A stretch of 64,000 bases of DNA from Moringa oleifera (Eukaryota; Streptophyta; Magnoliopsida; Brassicales; Moringaceae): contig JAJFZO010000609.1 of the NCBI GenBank assembly GCA_021397835.1, positions 9,736,001-9,800,000 on the forward strand, read 5' to 3'. The translations under genes and the position numbers were made by a program. The notes under the pieces were generated by a model, which did no database searches, was not told the DNA's origin, and saw only the letters and a list, made by a program, of their open reading frames with translations. Positions 1 through 11,080 of this stretch are shown piece by piece; position 1 is the first letter of the stretch, and each line of letters begins with the position of its first letter.

Positions 1-440
1 GTGGTTGAAGAGAGGACCAACTGGGATTATTGCTACAAACCTGTACTGTGCCGAGGAAACTGTAAGTCATGTCTTGCATCCCTTCGGTGAAGAGTTGTCT
101 GCTCTAAGACATATAAGATCATTCGCATCAGTTGCTCAGTTAGCAATGTTGAAAGCATCTTGCCACTATTCACATTAACTTAGTAAGTGGTCTACTGCCA
201 TGATAGGTTGCCAGCATATCAGAAGACCTTGAAAAAGGAGGATTAGTATCGGACTCTAGCTTGCCCAAGCCTGGCAGAGAGGGACTCCTACAATTGTTGG
301 ATAGCAGAAATGTTAAAATTGTACCATTTGGTGCCTGGGAAAAGATTGACTCAGAAGAGAAAAAGCTGGGAAGTGTGAAAAACAAGCCCAGAGAAAAGTT
401 AACCACATGGGAGGAGCTATGTAAAGCTGCCAAGGAATGA
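1..440 (+). CDS. MFDR: NADPH:adrenodoxin/ferredoxin oxidoreductase, mitochondrial, C-terminal end (5' partial)
   Basis: Two terminal exons are visible: <1-61 and 207-440 (stop TGA 438-440), with a GT at 62 and an AG ending at 206. Exon 1 in frame 2 gives WLKRGPTGIIATNLYCAEET and exon 2 continues VASISEDLEKGG. The text then matches the end of the adrenodoxin reductase family (GPTG-I-AT, later VKIVPFGAWEKIDSEE and KPREKL). Known family role: an FAD enzyme that passes electrons from NADPH to mitochondrial ferredoxin, used in plants for biotin synthesis and probably Fe-S assembly. Only about 98 C-terminal residues lie here; the FAD- and NADP-binding domains lie left of the window. The GPTGIIAT segment is the conserved C-terminal FAD-contact region of the family. 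No breaks are seen. Confidence 0.9.
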
Positions 441-1665
441 ATCAATTCCTTCTTTTAGGGCTCAGATTCTATACAAGCAGAGTAAATAGTCTTGTTTGTG
501 CCTGATTGAGAAAGTACACAGCAAGGCCAGAAATTACATGGAAGTTTTATCCTTAGCTTTTTGTTTTTGATATTCGTTCTTTTGTGGATCTTCTCACTAA
601 GTGGGAAATGGAGGTCAACTTATATTTTCCTTTTTTCCTTGTACCAATGAAATTTCATTCATACATGCACACAATAATTGGTGAACCTCCTGAACTTCAA
701 ACATGAGCAATTATTGAATTTATTATGCAAGATACTGGGTGGGTGTTTTCGCTTTTGTTTGGTATTGTCGGTTTGTCGGGGCCATGGCCCTGGCCCATGC
801 CATTCAAAAGAATATGAAATGTTATAATGGGCTGAGTGTTGAACCTTCTTTGTGCTGGGCTCATGGACCATGCCAGTCCCCACCCTCCGAAGACCATCGG
901 TCACAGTATCTCCACTACTTTTACACTGCAGACAGAAATGCAGGGATGTTACGACACGAAGCAAACACGCCTAAGCTTAATTTCTCTTTGGAAAACTTAA
1001 TTTATTGAACTGACAACTCAGTTTAAGCTCTCGAGTTTAACACTGAAGATTCAATGGTACGTTGAAATGGAAGTTTTTATCTGTTGTCATTTCTTATGAG
1101 TTAAGCTTCCTTCAGGTGGGTGCTACTGTCGAGCTAAGGCAGATATCTACACTTTCTGCAGAAATGCTTTTTACTATTTGCTTTTGCACTATCTCGGGGT
1201 AAGGTTCTCTGCCACACCAGAATTGACCAAAATTTTGTTTCTATAAGCTATCGCCTATCGGAGTGTTAACAATGCATATGCAACTGTTAGCATTATTCCT
1301 TTTCCCTTTTACAGATGTTGGCGAAAATCGTGTTTCTTCTTGCAATGTAGGCATGATTTAGAAGTTAATGGATTTCATGGTGATCGCTGACCAGATAATT
1401 CAAATCGCTTTCCAGTGGTGCTTAATGAGTCCATATTCTAATGGGTGGTGTTTGCCTTGATTTCTATTCACTCATTTATTTCTTTTTTTTCTCTTGTGGG
1501 CAGAGGATTTCCAATGAATCGAGAAAACATCAAAAGGCATAGAAAAACATAAAGCTGCAAACACCATTCTTAAGATCATAACTAAAATAAACATGATAAT
1601 AGATTGATAATCACAACATTGATTGAAAATAACTCACTCTAATAATAATAAATTAACACAAACCA
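441..1665. other. 3' flank and intergenic DNA, no gene recognised
   Basis: This holds the 3' UTR of the reductase gene and then intergenic sequence. Short overlapping ORFs on both strands around 659-1008 look fortuitous and match no family I know. A perfect 14-bp palindrome (AATGAAATTTCATT) lies at 646-659, in the likely 3' UTR. Nothing else is supported. Confidence 0.5.
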
Positions 1666-2118
1666 TTATTTAGAATAATAAGGAACGTCATTAGATGATG
1701 CACCTGCTTCTTGAGATTGCTGATCTTGAGCCCGTTTTGCATAAATTTTCATTTGTTCGCTTCGAAGGTTCTCACGCAATATTGGATCTTCTACTGAATC
1801 AACATCTTTCTCTAAAATTCTGTTCTCCTCACGTTGTTTTTGCAGTTTTAATTTTTTCACTTTATTTTGAGCCTTTAAACGACGAAGATTGATCATCCTA
1901 TGATCAGAAACTGAGCCTTCATGATTAGTCTGATGGTTCATATACTGAAGCATCAAGAGATTGTTAGTAGCATATAGATTAAGTAATGCTAATTGTTGAG
2001 CTTCAAGGGCTTTAAGATGTGCCAATATATGTGGAGTGAGATCAAGTTCATCCTCACTGCTAGAGGATGAAGAAGAAGATGAAGATGATATATGAGATGG
2101 ACCACCAATGGAATTCAT
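1666..2118 (-). CDS. Small Ser-rich/coiled-coil protein, probably transposon-derived (PIF/Harbinger-like deletion derivative?)
   Basis: An intact 150-aa ORF starts with ATG at 2118. It opens with a poly-serine block and an acidic stretch (residues 12-26), then a Leu/Ala/Gln-rich helix (LKALEAQQLALLNLYATNN). A highly charged Lys/Arg/Glu coiled-coil-like half follows (about 75-135), ending in a Ser/Gln-rich tail. The Ser-rich start resembles the N-terminus of plant PIF/Harbinger transposases. The second half recalls the NAM-associated C-terminal domain of Myb-like partner proteins from such elements. Both comparisons are from memory and weak. No DDE catalytic core is present. A TATAAAAG box lies 82 bp upstream and AT-rich direct repeats lie beyond it, like subterminal repeats. 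It could instead be a real orphan gene. Confidence 0.45.
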   Translation of the reverse strand: MNSIGGPSHISSSSSSSSSSSEDELDLTPHILAHLKALEAQQLALLNLYATNNLLMLQYMNHQTNHEGSVSDHRMINLRRLKAQNKVKKLKLQKQREENRILEKDVDSVEDPILRENLRSEQMKIYAKRAQDQQSQEAGASSNDVPYYSK

Positions 2119-2128
2119 GGTTGGAGAG

Positions 2129-2186
2129 AATATTTGTGGATGATTGAATGATAATATAGATGGAGGATTGAATGATAATATAGATG
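2129..2186. repeat. 24-bp tandem duplication in the 5' leader
   Basis: The unit GATTGAATGATAATATAGAT occurs twice in tandem with GGAG between copies, directly upstream of the ORF ending at 2118. It lies between the TATA box and the start codon of that ORF. Confidence 0.7.
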
Positions 2187-2199
2187 GTGATTCTTTGCC

Positions 2200-2206
2200 T
2201 TTTATA
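2200..2206 (-). promoter_or_regulatory. TATA box for the 1666-2118 ORF
   Basis: On the minus strand the sequence reads CTATAAAAGGC, a near-consensus plant TATA box. It lies about 80 bp before the ATG at 2118, which would give a 5' leader of roughly 50 nt. Core-promoter function is inferred from position. Confidence 0.5.
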
Positions 2207-2249
2207 GAAGAAAATGAAGAATGGATGGTGGTGTTTGTGGATAAAAAAG

Positions 2250-2347
2250 TTAGTTGAGTAAAAGTTAGGTAGAATAAATATTAGTTGAAAAAAATTAGGT
2301 AGAAAAATCATTGGTCTACAAAAAAATTAGTTGAATAAAATTAGGTA
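2250..2347. repeat. Three degenerate direct repeats (TTAGTTGA-N-TTAGGTA)
   Basis: Copies begin near 2250, 2281 and 2328. Each has TTAGTTGA, four to eight A-rich bases, then TTAGGTA. A fourth partial copy (TTTGGTAGA) follows near 2373. Clusters like this upstream of a transposase-like ORF are typical of subterminal transposase-binding repeats; that role is inferred. Confidence 0.6.
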
Positions 2348-5300
2348 CATTGACTTTAGTAGTAGAAAATTTTGGTAGAAAAAAATCAGTTAAAAATTGG
2401 GGTGAAATTCCCTATTTCCTTTTGGGAAGAAATGAAAAAATATCTTGAATGACCCATGAAACTGTGGAGCAGCTTTGGAGAATCTGGTTTAGGTGCGATC
2501 CAGGTAAAGGATATGGGCTCTGTAGACTGCTTGTGTTGGGACCTAGTAGCATAACTATTTTCAGGGATGTGACAATTAGACATAACATCAATCACTTCCA
2601 AGTGGGTACTAATACAGCATGCAACACTCTAAACTGTTTAGCATAGTGACTACAAATCTCAAGCTATAGATCTGATATATATAACCTTTTATGACTGAAT
2701 TTATGCGTATCATTTAGCTCATCAAACTAAAATCTTGCAGATGAGTTTACTTCTGTAATTTGAAGTGCTGAAATCTTGTTATTTCTTGCTCTTGGCTTCC
2801 CCTTAGTTATCTTTAGTCTATGGAGAATGCGCGGGTCTCTTGATGACATGGTCAGTGCAGTGGGGAGAACGGAAGACAACTTTCATTTTAGCCAGTGAGA
2901 TGATTTGAATTATTGATTTGAATACAAATTTGGCTTATATGCCTCCAATCTCATCCCATCCCTGCTTGTAGTTTCAGAAACTTGAATGATTCATTATGCA
3001 AAAGTGATTGACACATGTACACTAAACTTCAACCGCCACTAAGTATGCCAAGTTAGGTGCAAGATTAGAGGACCTACTTGAGGATATTTACTGTTTCATT
3101 TAGCAAGAAATACAGAATTGTGAGCCACCAGTGCTATGCTGGCAAAAAGTTGATCCTCACATGCCAACCCGACAACCAATGTTGGATTCTGCACATTCTG
3201 TGGTATCTGGATCAATGTCCAGGCTGCAAAGTGTTCTGCAGTGAATTTGCTGATGTAGATGTTTACCAGTGTTTATCTGTGTGTATGGCATGTTGTCAAA
3301 AATGAGTAGATAAATATTGATGTTGTCATCCTTGAGCGGATGTTTAGTTTTGAAGGTGGGTCGTGATGGCTCAAGATGATGACGTCAGATTTTGTTGCTG
3401 GTGGTGATGTCTTCACTAGCATCATGTTTCAGATATTGTCCATTTTTGGGACGCCTCTATGATAAAGTCTCTCATTGGTTTAATGTGCATCTGCAAAGCA
3501 TAGAGAGTCATGGTCTTGTATGTTACTTGGTTGAGTGGTTCCTGGACATATAGAACTGGAGAGCCTGAATCATGCATGATCACTGTAAAAATATCTTATC
3601 TTCCAAATATGCTTCTAAGAACCTACATTTTGCTCGGAGCCTCAGTTCTTCAGCTTATTCTCCATATCTTTGATACACTTCACTCACGCTGGCAGCTTTG
3701 AATTGCCATGTATTGCTTCTTTGTTGGTTTAAGTTTGTTATGAATTCCTTTTTGTGTGATTGCTTCTTTTCTGGAGCAAAACTTGTAATGGAAATTGCTT
3801 TTAGAGAAATAGGTTTTGTGCAAAGTCAATACCCACAATTTTTTTATTTTATATATTTTTTTCATGTTTTTATGTCAAGCACTCATGAAAGCTTCAATTG
3901 TCAAAGTGATTCACTGCTTAAATTCTTTGAATAATGGTTGAGTGTAGACTATGATGGATCTTATCATGAGAGGATTGAATGTTCAGAATTCTCACAGCTC
4001 CTGGTGTCACTTCAGCATGTGTTATATTGTACCCTTAGGATTCCAACTATGATTGCCACTAAGAAGATTGCCATATTAAAGTGATATATTAGAAGAGGCT
4101 TCTCTTTTTCAGAAAGAATATAGACGTCTTCTTACTTGGATTCATTTTCGAAAATTCTAAGAAAAGTTGTTTTCTCTAATTTGTTTTGTTAATATGATCA
4201 ACCAAATGGTTCAACCCAAAAGTCAACCTGAAGCTCACAAAGATTTTGAGCTGAGTTCAGTGAATTCAATAATTTTAGTTTGAGTTGAGAGATTGAGATT
4301 GATCTTGAGCTCAAGGATTTAAAATCAGACTGATGGTTTTTTTTTTTTTTTTGTTCTTTCTATTAAGTTGCATATCTATTGATCGGGTTTTTCTCGAAAA
4401 CCTCTGTTCATTGTGCAGATATTATCTGCATGGCTTGTTTTTCATGGCAATAAAGCAGCCTTGTCTGTATATTTTTGGTTGGAAAGCACCTGTTGAAATC
4501 CAGCTACCACTGATTATACCTTGATTGCTGATACAAGAGGTAAGATCCAGGACCCCTGACTCCCAATAATTCAAGTTTCATGCGTGGGGACCCATTGATA
4601 GAAAGCAAGCCGAGTACGATAAATCCTGCAGGCTTTTTGGTGATACCCATTATCTAGCTGTGCTAAATTAACAAGCTTGAGCCCTTGTCTTCTTGAATGC
4701 TTTGAGTCCCACTGTAACAGTAATATAAGCAGAAAGTCTGTGTATTGGGCATGAGACAAGTCTTGCATCAGGCAGCTCTTTTCACTCTTTTTTAAAGGGA
4801 AGTAATCTGCTCACTCCTTCACTTGCTGGCACCGTCATGGAATGGGAACCACCTCTAGGACAAAGAAAATAATTGGAATAAAAGTTAAGAGATATCTATC
4901 ACCTATTTGTTAAATTGCTGCTGTGAGTTCCCTAATCTTGCAGGATCAGTACAAGAGCTGTAGAGCAGTCACTTTATGTATGAATTCATGAGCCTTATTC
5001 CCCCAAAAATGGCCTCTCAAGCTCGACAGCAGGACGATTTTGTTCCTTGTCTGGAAAAGTTAATCTGCTTAATTGATAGTGCTTCTTTTTCATTGGATTT
5101 TGAAACTAATATCATATTTTCTTTACCCTCCTAGGTTTGTTTATGCTTCTTGGCCAGGGAATTAATCTACAACTAGCATAATCGTTGGTACGAACTCCCC
5201 ACTAACATTTTCATATCAGAGACTTTATTCTCACCAAAACGATGAGCTATTCTTTCCAAGCATATCTTCTTTTGTATCAGGAGCTGCACTCTAGGTTTTT

Positions 5301-6106
5301 TCACATGACATATTATGTGACATGTTCCATGCTCTTGATTCTTGATTCCTCATCTGCAGAACAATTGTGATTTTAATGTTTTATTCAGTATACTAAAAAG
5401 TTTATGAAATTATAATATGTGGTGATGGCGTTGTTCACCTTGATTTTCAGCAGAGCGCATCTTCAAGTACCGCTTGACCTCTCATGTGGGTGCAGGCTGT
5501 GCTATCATTCACACAGAAATGAAGGATGAGTTCAGGGCACCAAAACCAAGAAAACAAAATTGAAAAGAGAAAGAAAGGTGGATTTGTGAGTTGTGTGGTT
5601 TAATCAAAATCCTGCATGGGGTCAGGGGGCTGCTGTGTTCAAGATTCATGCTGTCTCCTATCCCTTACCAGAAAGTTCTCTCTCAGATTGTGACAACCAA
5701 TTTCACATGATAGTAATTGGTCATTATCAGTTAGAGCTCCTCTTTTGTTTTTTACCATTTTCTCACCTTTTTGTCCGCTGAGCATTATCTCTTCCTCACA
5801 GAAACTTTAAACATCTCAGCACCACCTGCTGTAATTTTAGTGTTCCTAAGGATAGGAAGATCGCCCATTTCATTATTTGCTAAAGTCATGAAGATGCTAA
5901 GCTGAGAACAATGATTGGGTTGAAAGAAAATGGGGAAGAAAACAGTGAATTTACCCCGAGAAAAAAAGGATGGGAGAGTGGGGTGACTATGACTGGCATT
6001 AGAGCAATGAGAATGGTTCATGTAAGTGGAGGTCAAAAAGTTTATCTTATCACACATTGTGTTCTGTTAACCTCGTGGGTTCACTGCAAGAAAAGTGCAG
6101 TGGCAG

Positions 6107-6151
6107 AGGGGACCCCACAAAATGTCGCTAGGGGACCCACGAAGTGTCGCC
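6107..6151. repeat. 22/23-bp tandem repeat carrying GGACCC(C)AC cores
   Basis: Unit 1 (6107-6129) and unit 2 (6130-6151) share AGGGGACCC-CAC-AA-TGTCGC with a few changes. The second copy contains GGACCCAC, a match to the class I TCP consensus GGNCCCAC. A 7-bp inverted repeat, CACTGCA (6082-6088) with TGCAGTG (6096-6102), sits just upstream. Confidence 0.7.
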
Positions 6152-6286
6152 ACCAAAACCTTGGATTTGGATAGTTGAGTTTGGCCAAACATGAAAGCAA
6201 AGCCGAGAGAGAGAGACAGGGGCCTTATTGGCCTCTTCATGTAGGTGCTGTGCCCACCCTCCCTACCGTTTGCTACTGCCCTTGTT

Positions 6287-6342
6287 AGGGCCCACCATTA
6301 TAAGTAGGGTACCGCTGGCCCACCTTCACTTCTGTGGGCCCT
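6287..6342. promoter_or_regulatory. Inverted GGGCCCAC (site II/TCP) elements
   Basis: AGGGCCCAC at 6287-6295 is mirrored exactly by GTGGGCCCT at 6334-6342, with TATAAG and TGGCCCACC between. These match plant TGGGCC/TCP-binding motifs. They lie about 1.4 kb upstream of the IAA27 start. Whether they serve that gene, an unseen transcript, or neither is not shown by sequence. Confidence 0.5.
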
Positions 6343-7041
6343 CTTCAGGGATTCTCTTCAAGGTATAGCACCCATTGAATGAAATTTACACGCTCTTTAT
6401 AAGTGATAATAAAATTTTGAAACCCTTTTGTGGGACCCTGGGTTTATCAGGATGTCGTTCGCCGCTCAACGTAACGCGGTTTTGTCCCCCAAACAACCTG
6501 TCTGCTGGGCGTGGACTTGTTTTTGAACCAACAGGGGTTTGAATGCGGTGCGATTATGACGGTTTTTACAAAGGAAATGGGCAAATTACCAATTTCAATA
6601 GAAAAATGGAATTAATGGAACATTTATTTTGAGTTGATCAAAGGAGAAAATGGTAACCGTATTTCTCGCTCCCAGTTGTTCAGTTTTTTTTTTTCCTTTA
6701 TTTTCACTGACGATTTCACGGGAAAATGCCAAACCTGTCTGAGCAGACCCAAACAGCAGAAACACGAAGCCAATGCAAAACAACAGAGTCAGTTCCCTTT
6801 CGTATCCCCACGCACAAAGATTTCTTTTCAGTTCATTAAACTGCCGTTTTTCGTTTTTCCTTTTCCCTTCTCCCATGCATTTTCCCTTGTCAGCTTTCCC
6901 CAAATCCCTTCGCTTTCCACCACTGACTCTTTCTCTCGTTTTCTTTCCCCTCAACTTTTTCCTGGAATCCAAACACCATATCAGCCAAAAATAAAATCTC
7001 CCAGCCAATTCCTTTACTCTCTTTTCGCAGCGTTTCTTTCC

Positions 7042-7292
7042 TGTCTCACACGCTCGAAAGTCCGAGCAAATATGGCGTTTAAGAGAGACACTGTTCGTCC
7101 TTTCCCTTTCTGCGGGTTTTCCCTTTTCTTTTCTTTTTCCAATTTTTCCTTTTCTTGCAAACCCTGTCGCCGCGCATTTTAGCTTCCTAACACGTAAGCT
7201 GGGTTCGGTGCATGCTAGTGTATCCGGCGCATGATAACGGAAAAGGGGCAGTATCGGGAAGTTAACGGGGGAAACTTTCTGTGGCTTGTCGG
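7042..7292. promoter_or_regulatory. Auxin response element cluster upstream of IAA27
   Basis: TGTCTC lies at 7042-7047, its inverse GAGACA at 7085-7090, and TGTCGG, the high-affinity ARF core, at 7287-7292. All are within 310 bp upstream of a TATAAAA at 7348-7354. Aux/IAA genes are typical ARF targets, so the elements fit the downstream gene. Motif matches this short can occur by chance. Confidence 0.5.
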
Positions 7293-7347
7293 GGTGGTTG
7301 CCCACATAGAGATGTATAGAATACAAGCAGCATAATAATACCACAAT

Positions 7348-7354
7348 TATAAAA
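7348..7354 (+). promoter_or_regulatory. Candidate TATA box of IAA27
   Basis: TATAAAA lies 374 bp before the start codon at 7722, just downstream of the auxin response elements. It would put transcription start near 7380 and give a 5' leader of about 340 nt containing three upstream AUGs. Confidence 0.45.
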
Positions 7355-7479
7355 CCCGAAAAAACATAAAAAGAAGGAACCTTTAACAAAAAAGAAACTT
7401 AGACATAGGGAAAAAGTTGAGCTCAACAATTCCATTTCTTTTTCAGTTTTTTTAAAAAGCATTTTTTTTATTGGTTCCC

Positions 7480-7703
7480 ATGGCCTTCACTAGTGGGTTT
7501 TACTTCATCTTCGTTGTTACAGATTTCACTCACTCACTGTGAGAGAAATAGGGAGCCATTGTGGAGAAAGATATAGGAGTAAAACGGAGTACCCAAAAAC
7601 CAAAAGGAGCTTCTTTACTCTGTCAGCTGATAATCCCAGACAACCTTCTCCTCCTCCTCCTCTCTTCTTTCTTCTTTGAATGCCCATTTCTTCTGTTGTT
7701 TAG
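7480..7703 (+). promoter_or_regulatory. Two short uORFs in the IAA27 5' leader
   Basis: uORF 1 runs 7480-7542 (20 codons plus TGA, starting MAFTSGFYF). uORF 2 runs 7680-7703 (MPISSVV plus TAG). Both lie in the predicted leader, ahead of a start-stop element at 7710. Their use depends on the true transcription start. Confidence 0.45.
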
Positions 7704-7709
7704 TACTGC

Positions 7710-7715
7710 ATGTAA
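7710..7715 (+). promoter_or_regulatory. Start-stop element AUG-UAA, 6 nt before the IAA27 start codon
   Basis: ATGTAA lies in frame with the main ATG at 7722, separated by two codons. AUG-UAA minimal uORFs stall ribosomes in some plant leaders (the Arabidopsis NIP5;1 case, boron-dependent). The same bases also form a GTAAGT donor-like site. Splicing there would remove the conserved N-terminus, so the translated reading seems more likely. A regulatory role is inferred. Confidence 0.45.
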
Positions 7716-7721
7716 GTTTTG

Positions 7722-10700
7722 ATGTCTATGCCAATAGTAGAGCATGATTACATAGGTTTATCAGAGGTTCCTCCAATGGAAAGCTCTGGTAAAACCAACG
7801 GAAAGAATGGTCTCAACTTCAAGGCCACCGAGTTGAGACTCGGATTACCCGGGTCTGAGTCACCAGACAGGGACGATGCTGATAAGAACGGGGACCTGGT
7901 GGTTTTATCTCTGAAAAGCTACGTGGTATCAAGGGCTAAGAGGGGATTCTCTGATGCCATTGATGGTGGTGGTGGGTCTACCAAGTGGGTCTTCTCCTCT
8001 GGATCTGAGGCTGCTTCTGTTGATTTGGGTGCTAAAGGTTGTAGTGGTGGCGGTGGTGTGTTGTTCTCTCCAAGATGCACAGGTAAAGGTGTTGGCGGGT
8101 CTGATTTGGGTCTGGGTGGTCCTGTCGTGAAGGATTCAGTGGAGCCTCAGTCACCCAAGCCGGTAGTCCAGGAGAAGAAGGCTCCGGCCGCTGCTGCTAG
8201 TAGCCATGGAGTTGCTCCTGCTGCGAAGTAACTAGATTAGACTCTGTTATTAGTAACGGGTCTTAGTGTTTATTTCTTTCCTAAATAATCTTTCTCCTGC
8301 CGTGGATTGTTTTGAGCCTTCTTCTTGTTATTGCTATTCTTGGGTTTTAGATATTTATGTACGTGGTGCTTTCGTTCATGTTGATAGCCTTCCTTCTTGA
8401 TGTCGAGGGTTCTTCGGAAAAGATAACTGAAATTTCTTTTGTTTCATTTTTTGTTCTTTCCAGCTTCCAAAAGAGTGGGAAAAGATAAATGAACTGAATT
8501 ATGCTGGTTATATAGTTGAACTAGAAAAAGCAGTGACATTTAGTGAATGATTACTTGAATATCTAATAACTAGTACGTGGTTATTTTACCTGTTACTCTA
8601 TAAACAATTGAGTTATTTTACATGCTCACGTTTCAATACAGTTTGGCTTTTCATTCTTGTTTGTTGCTGAAGAGATTCATGTTTTTCAAATTAAAGTTCA
8701 ACAATTTTTCCCATTAAGCATGTGATTATTTTGGATGCTTCTCCATGGGCTGCATGCATGGTAGTATTCAAGATTTAGAGTCTATTCCATTCTGTTAATG
8801 CATTTGCAGATTGTTTTAAATTACAAGTAAATATATCCCTGCTATATTACTTGGGTCTTGGTACTTCAAAATGTAGTCTCTGATTCTCTTTAGAGATAAT
8901 TTATCTCACTTGGTTCAGTAAACACTTGTAATTACACCGATTACTGCATAAATGTTGATTAACTTTCTTGTGAAGATAGCCTCAACTCACAGTAAACTCT
9001 GATCACTTTAATGACTATCTTTTGACAGAGCACAAGTTGTTGGATGGCCACCAATCCGTTCCTTTCGGAAGAATACTATGGCTTCTCATGCTCCAAAGAA
9101 TGATGATGATGCAGAAGCCAAGTTAGGAGCAGGGTGTCTGTATGTGAAGGTCAGCATGGATGGTGCCCCCTACTTGAGGAAAGTTGATCTGAAGACCTAT
9201 GGCAGCTATATGGAACTCTCTTCAGCACTTGAAAAGATGTTCAGCTGCTTTACAATTGGTAATCTTTCTTTTTAACCCATTCTATTTCTTTTTTGAGCTT
9301 TTTAATGTTTGCCCTTCCAAAAGTTCCTTGTTTCATTTAGAGCTGCCATTAGGTTTCCTGATTGGAAATCAAGTAGGCTTGATTTTTCATGAAGGGGGTA
9401 AATTGACTTTTAACTTGGTCAAATATGGTAAATTACCACTATTTTCTTTCCCTTTTCCTTGTTTTCTTTTTCTTTTCTCTCTCCTTTTTTCTTTTTGGGG
9501 TGTGTGGCATTGAGGATGGGTTCACAGTGAAAATATTTTGTGATTTGTTCCAGGAGAATGGTAAATGAAGAGTCAAGGTCTGGAAGACTTATGGTAATTA
9601 AACAAGAAAATCATGTATGTAGTATTCAGATGTAGTAGTTGGTAGTTTCGTATCCAAGCCATTTAGATAACCAAAAGTGCTAATTGAGATTGTTTTCTTG
9701 TGTTCGGAAAGGAAGTAGGATCATTTAGATAACCAACTTTTAAACTATTCCTTCTACTTATGGAATATTAAGAGAACTGCATAATTAAGATTAAACATAG
9801 GGACCGCACTTCTGAGACATAGCCAGTAGAAGACCAAGACTTGTGAGTTATTTTAGTTACTTCATAATGGGGAATCACACGCCTATAAAAACATACATCC
9901 ATCTCTCGGTTTTTGGCACAGCAAGATCTGACATTATTTTAGATTTGAACTTAAAGTTTATGTTTGTGAATGACTTTTCTAGGTCAGTGTGGTTCACATG
10001 GAGTACCCAGCCGAGATGGATTCAGTGAGAGTCGATTGATGGATCTTCTGCATGGTTCTGAATATGTACTTACCTATGAAGATAAAGATGGTGACTGGAT
10101 GCTGGTTGGTGATGTTCCATGGGAGTAAGTTTTATTTTCAACTGACAGTTACTTCATACATAAAAGAATGTCAAGTATGAACATGCAGAATTCTGCTTTT
10201 TCCTATCTGACAATATTTGGATCAAGAAATAGATGTACAAACATCTTTGTCGGAAAAGTTAGTAAACGGACGAGGCTACTGCACTAATGCTATGGACCTC
10301 CGTCAACATGACTTTATTGATTTTCTCTGCAATTTGCATTCATCAATTCTCCCTTAATGAGTTTTCCACTTTCCCATGAAATTAAGCAGACAATTTGATT
10401 AACTGGCCTTTGTTTAGAATAACTATATTCTAATAAAATTATTTGTAATAGAATAGTGTACCAGAGTTGGATATCAGGAAAGGAAGATCCTTAACCACGA
10501 CTATGATGCTGTTTAATTATATTTATTTTCATGAAGTTTGTGTGTTTCATTAGCCAGTTCAAGAATAGGGCATTCCTGCACTTTGTAATGCTGACAGCAC
10601 TCGACTCTTCGTTTGCTTTTGCAGGATGTTCACTGACTCTTGTAGGAGAATGAGGATCATGAAGAGCTCAGAAGCCATTGGCCTAGGTATTCTATCAAAC

Positions 10701-11080
10701 AAAACATATTAATTTCTGATTTATCAGTTTGCATATAATTATGAGAAATTCAAATCCAATAAAATTCTGCCAAGTGCTTGTGTTTTTTGAGCTGTTCTTC
10801 CTAAAATGTAAGTGGTATCTCCATCTAGTGGACCTTTTCTCCAAATATGGAACAATGAAAATGCCTGTTCAATTTCGGAATAGTCTGAGTTGATCTTTGC
10901 CACTGAAGGGTATATTCTCTTATCACTTAGATATTACCTTCCATTTTCCTGGAGCTATTTATATGACTGGATTCTTCTTTTTCATAATTGATATTTTTGA
11001 GAGAAACCTCACTGGTTGGTGGTTCTGTATCTTTCTTTGCAGCCCCAAGGGCCATGGAGAAGTGCAAAAATCGTAACTGA
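7722..11080 (+). CDS. IAA27: Aux/IAA auxin-signalling repressor, IAA27 type
   Basis: Five exons: 7722-8227, 9029-9258, 9983-10124, 10625-10686, 11043-11080, joining to 325 aa. Domain I EAR motif LRLGL is at residues 38-42. The domain II degron VGWPPIR is at 173-179, which TIR1/AFB binds with auxin. The PB1 domain (III/IV) spans about 204-315, with Lys209 and the acidic DKDGD at 279-283. The N-terminus [11 protein letters not shown] and the end [12 protein letters not shown] match the IAA27/PAP2 subgroup. The protein represses ARF transcription factors in the nucleus until auxin triggers its degradation. The start is the ATG at 7722; the frame is also open to a TTG one codon earlier. The exon 1 donor overlaps an in-frame TAA, so retaining intron 1 would give a 169-aa EAR-only protein. 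Confidence 0.95.

Larger units (their letters stand above)
2400..6600. other. Intergenic DNA, no gene recognised
   Basis: Only short ORFs of 60-90 codons occur here on either strand (for example 3078-3305, 5785-6057, 5911-6174). None resembles a family I know and none joins through splice sites into a longer frame. Some stretches, such as 3080-3300 and 5440-5560, look less AT-rich and could be old pseudogene or noncoding exon sequence. I cannot support a call. Confidence 0.4.

Noticed and set aside
6595..7389. 264-codon minus-strand ORF, and plus-strand 182-codon ORF 6634-7182
   Set aside because: Both arise from a purine/pyrimidine-biased region in the IAA27 promoter. Residue composition is Lys/Arg/Glu or Phe/Ser skewed, with no recognisable domain.
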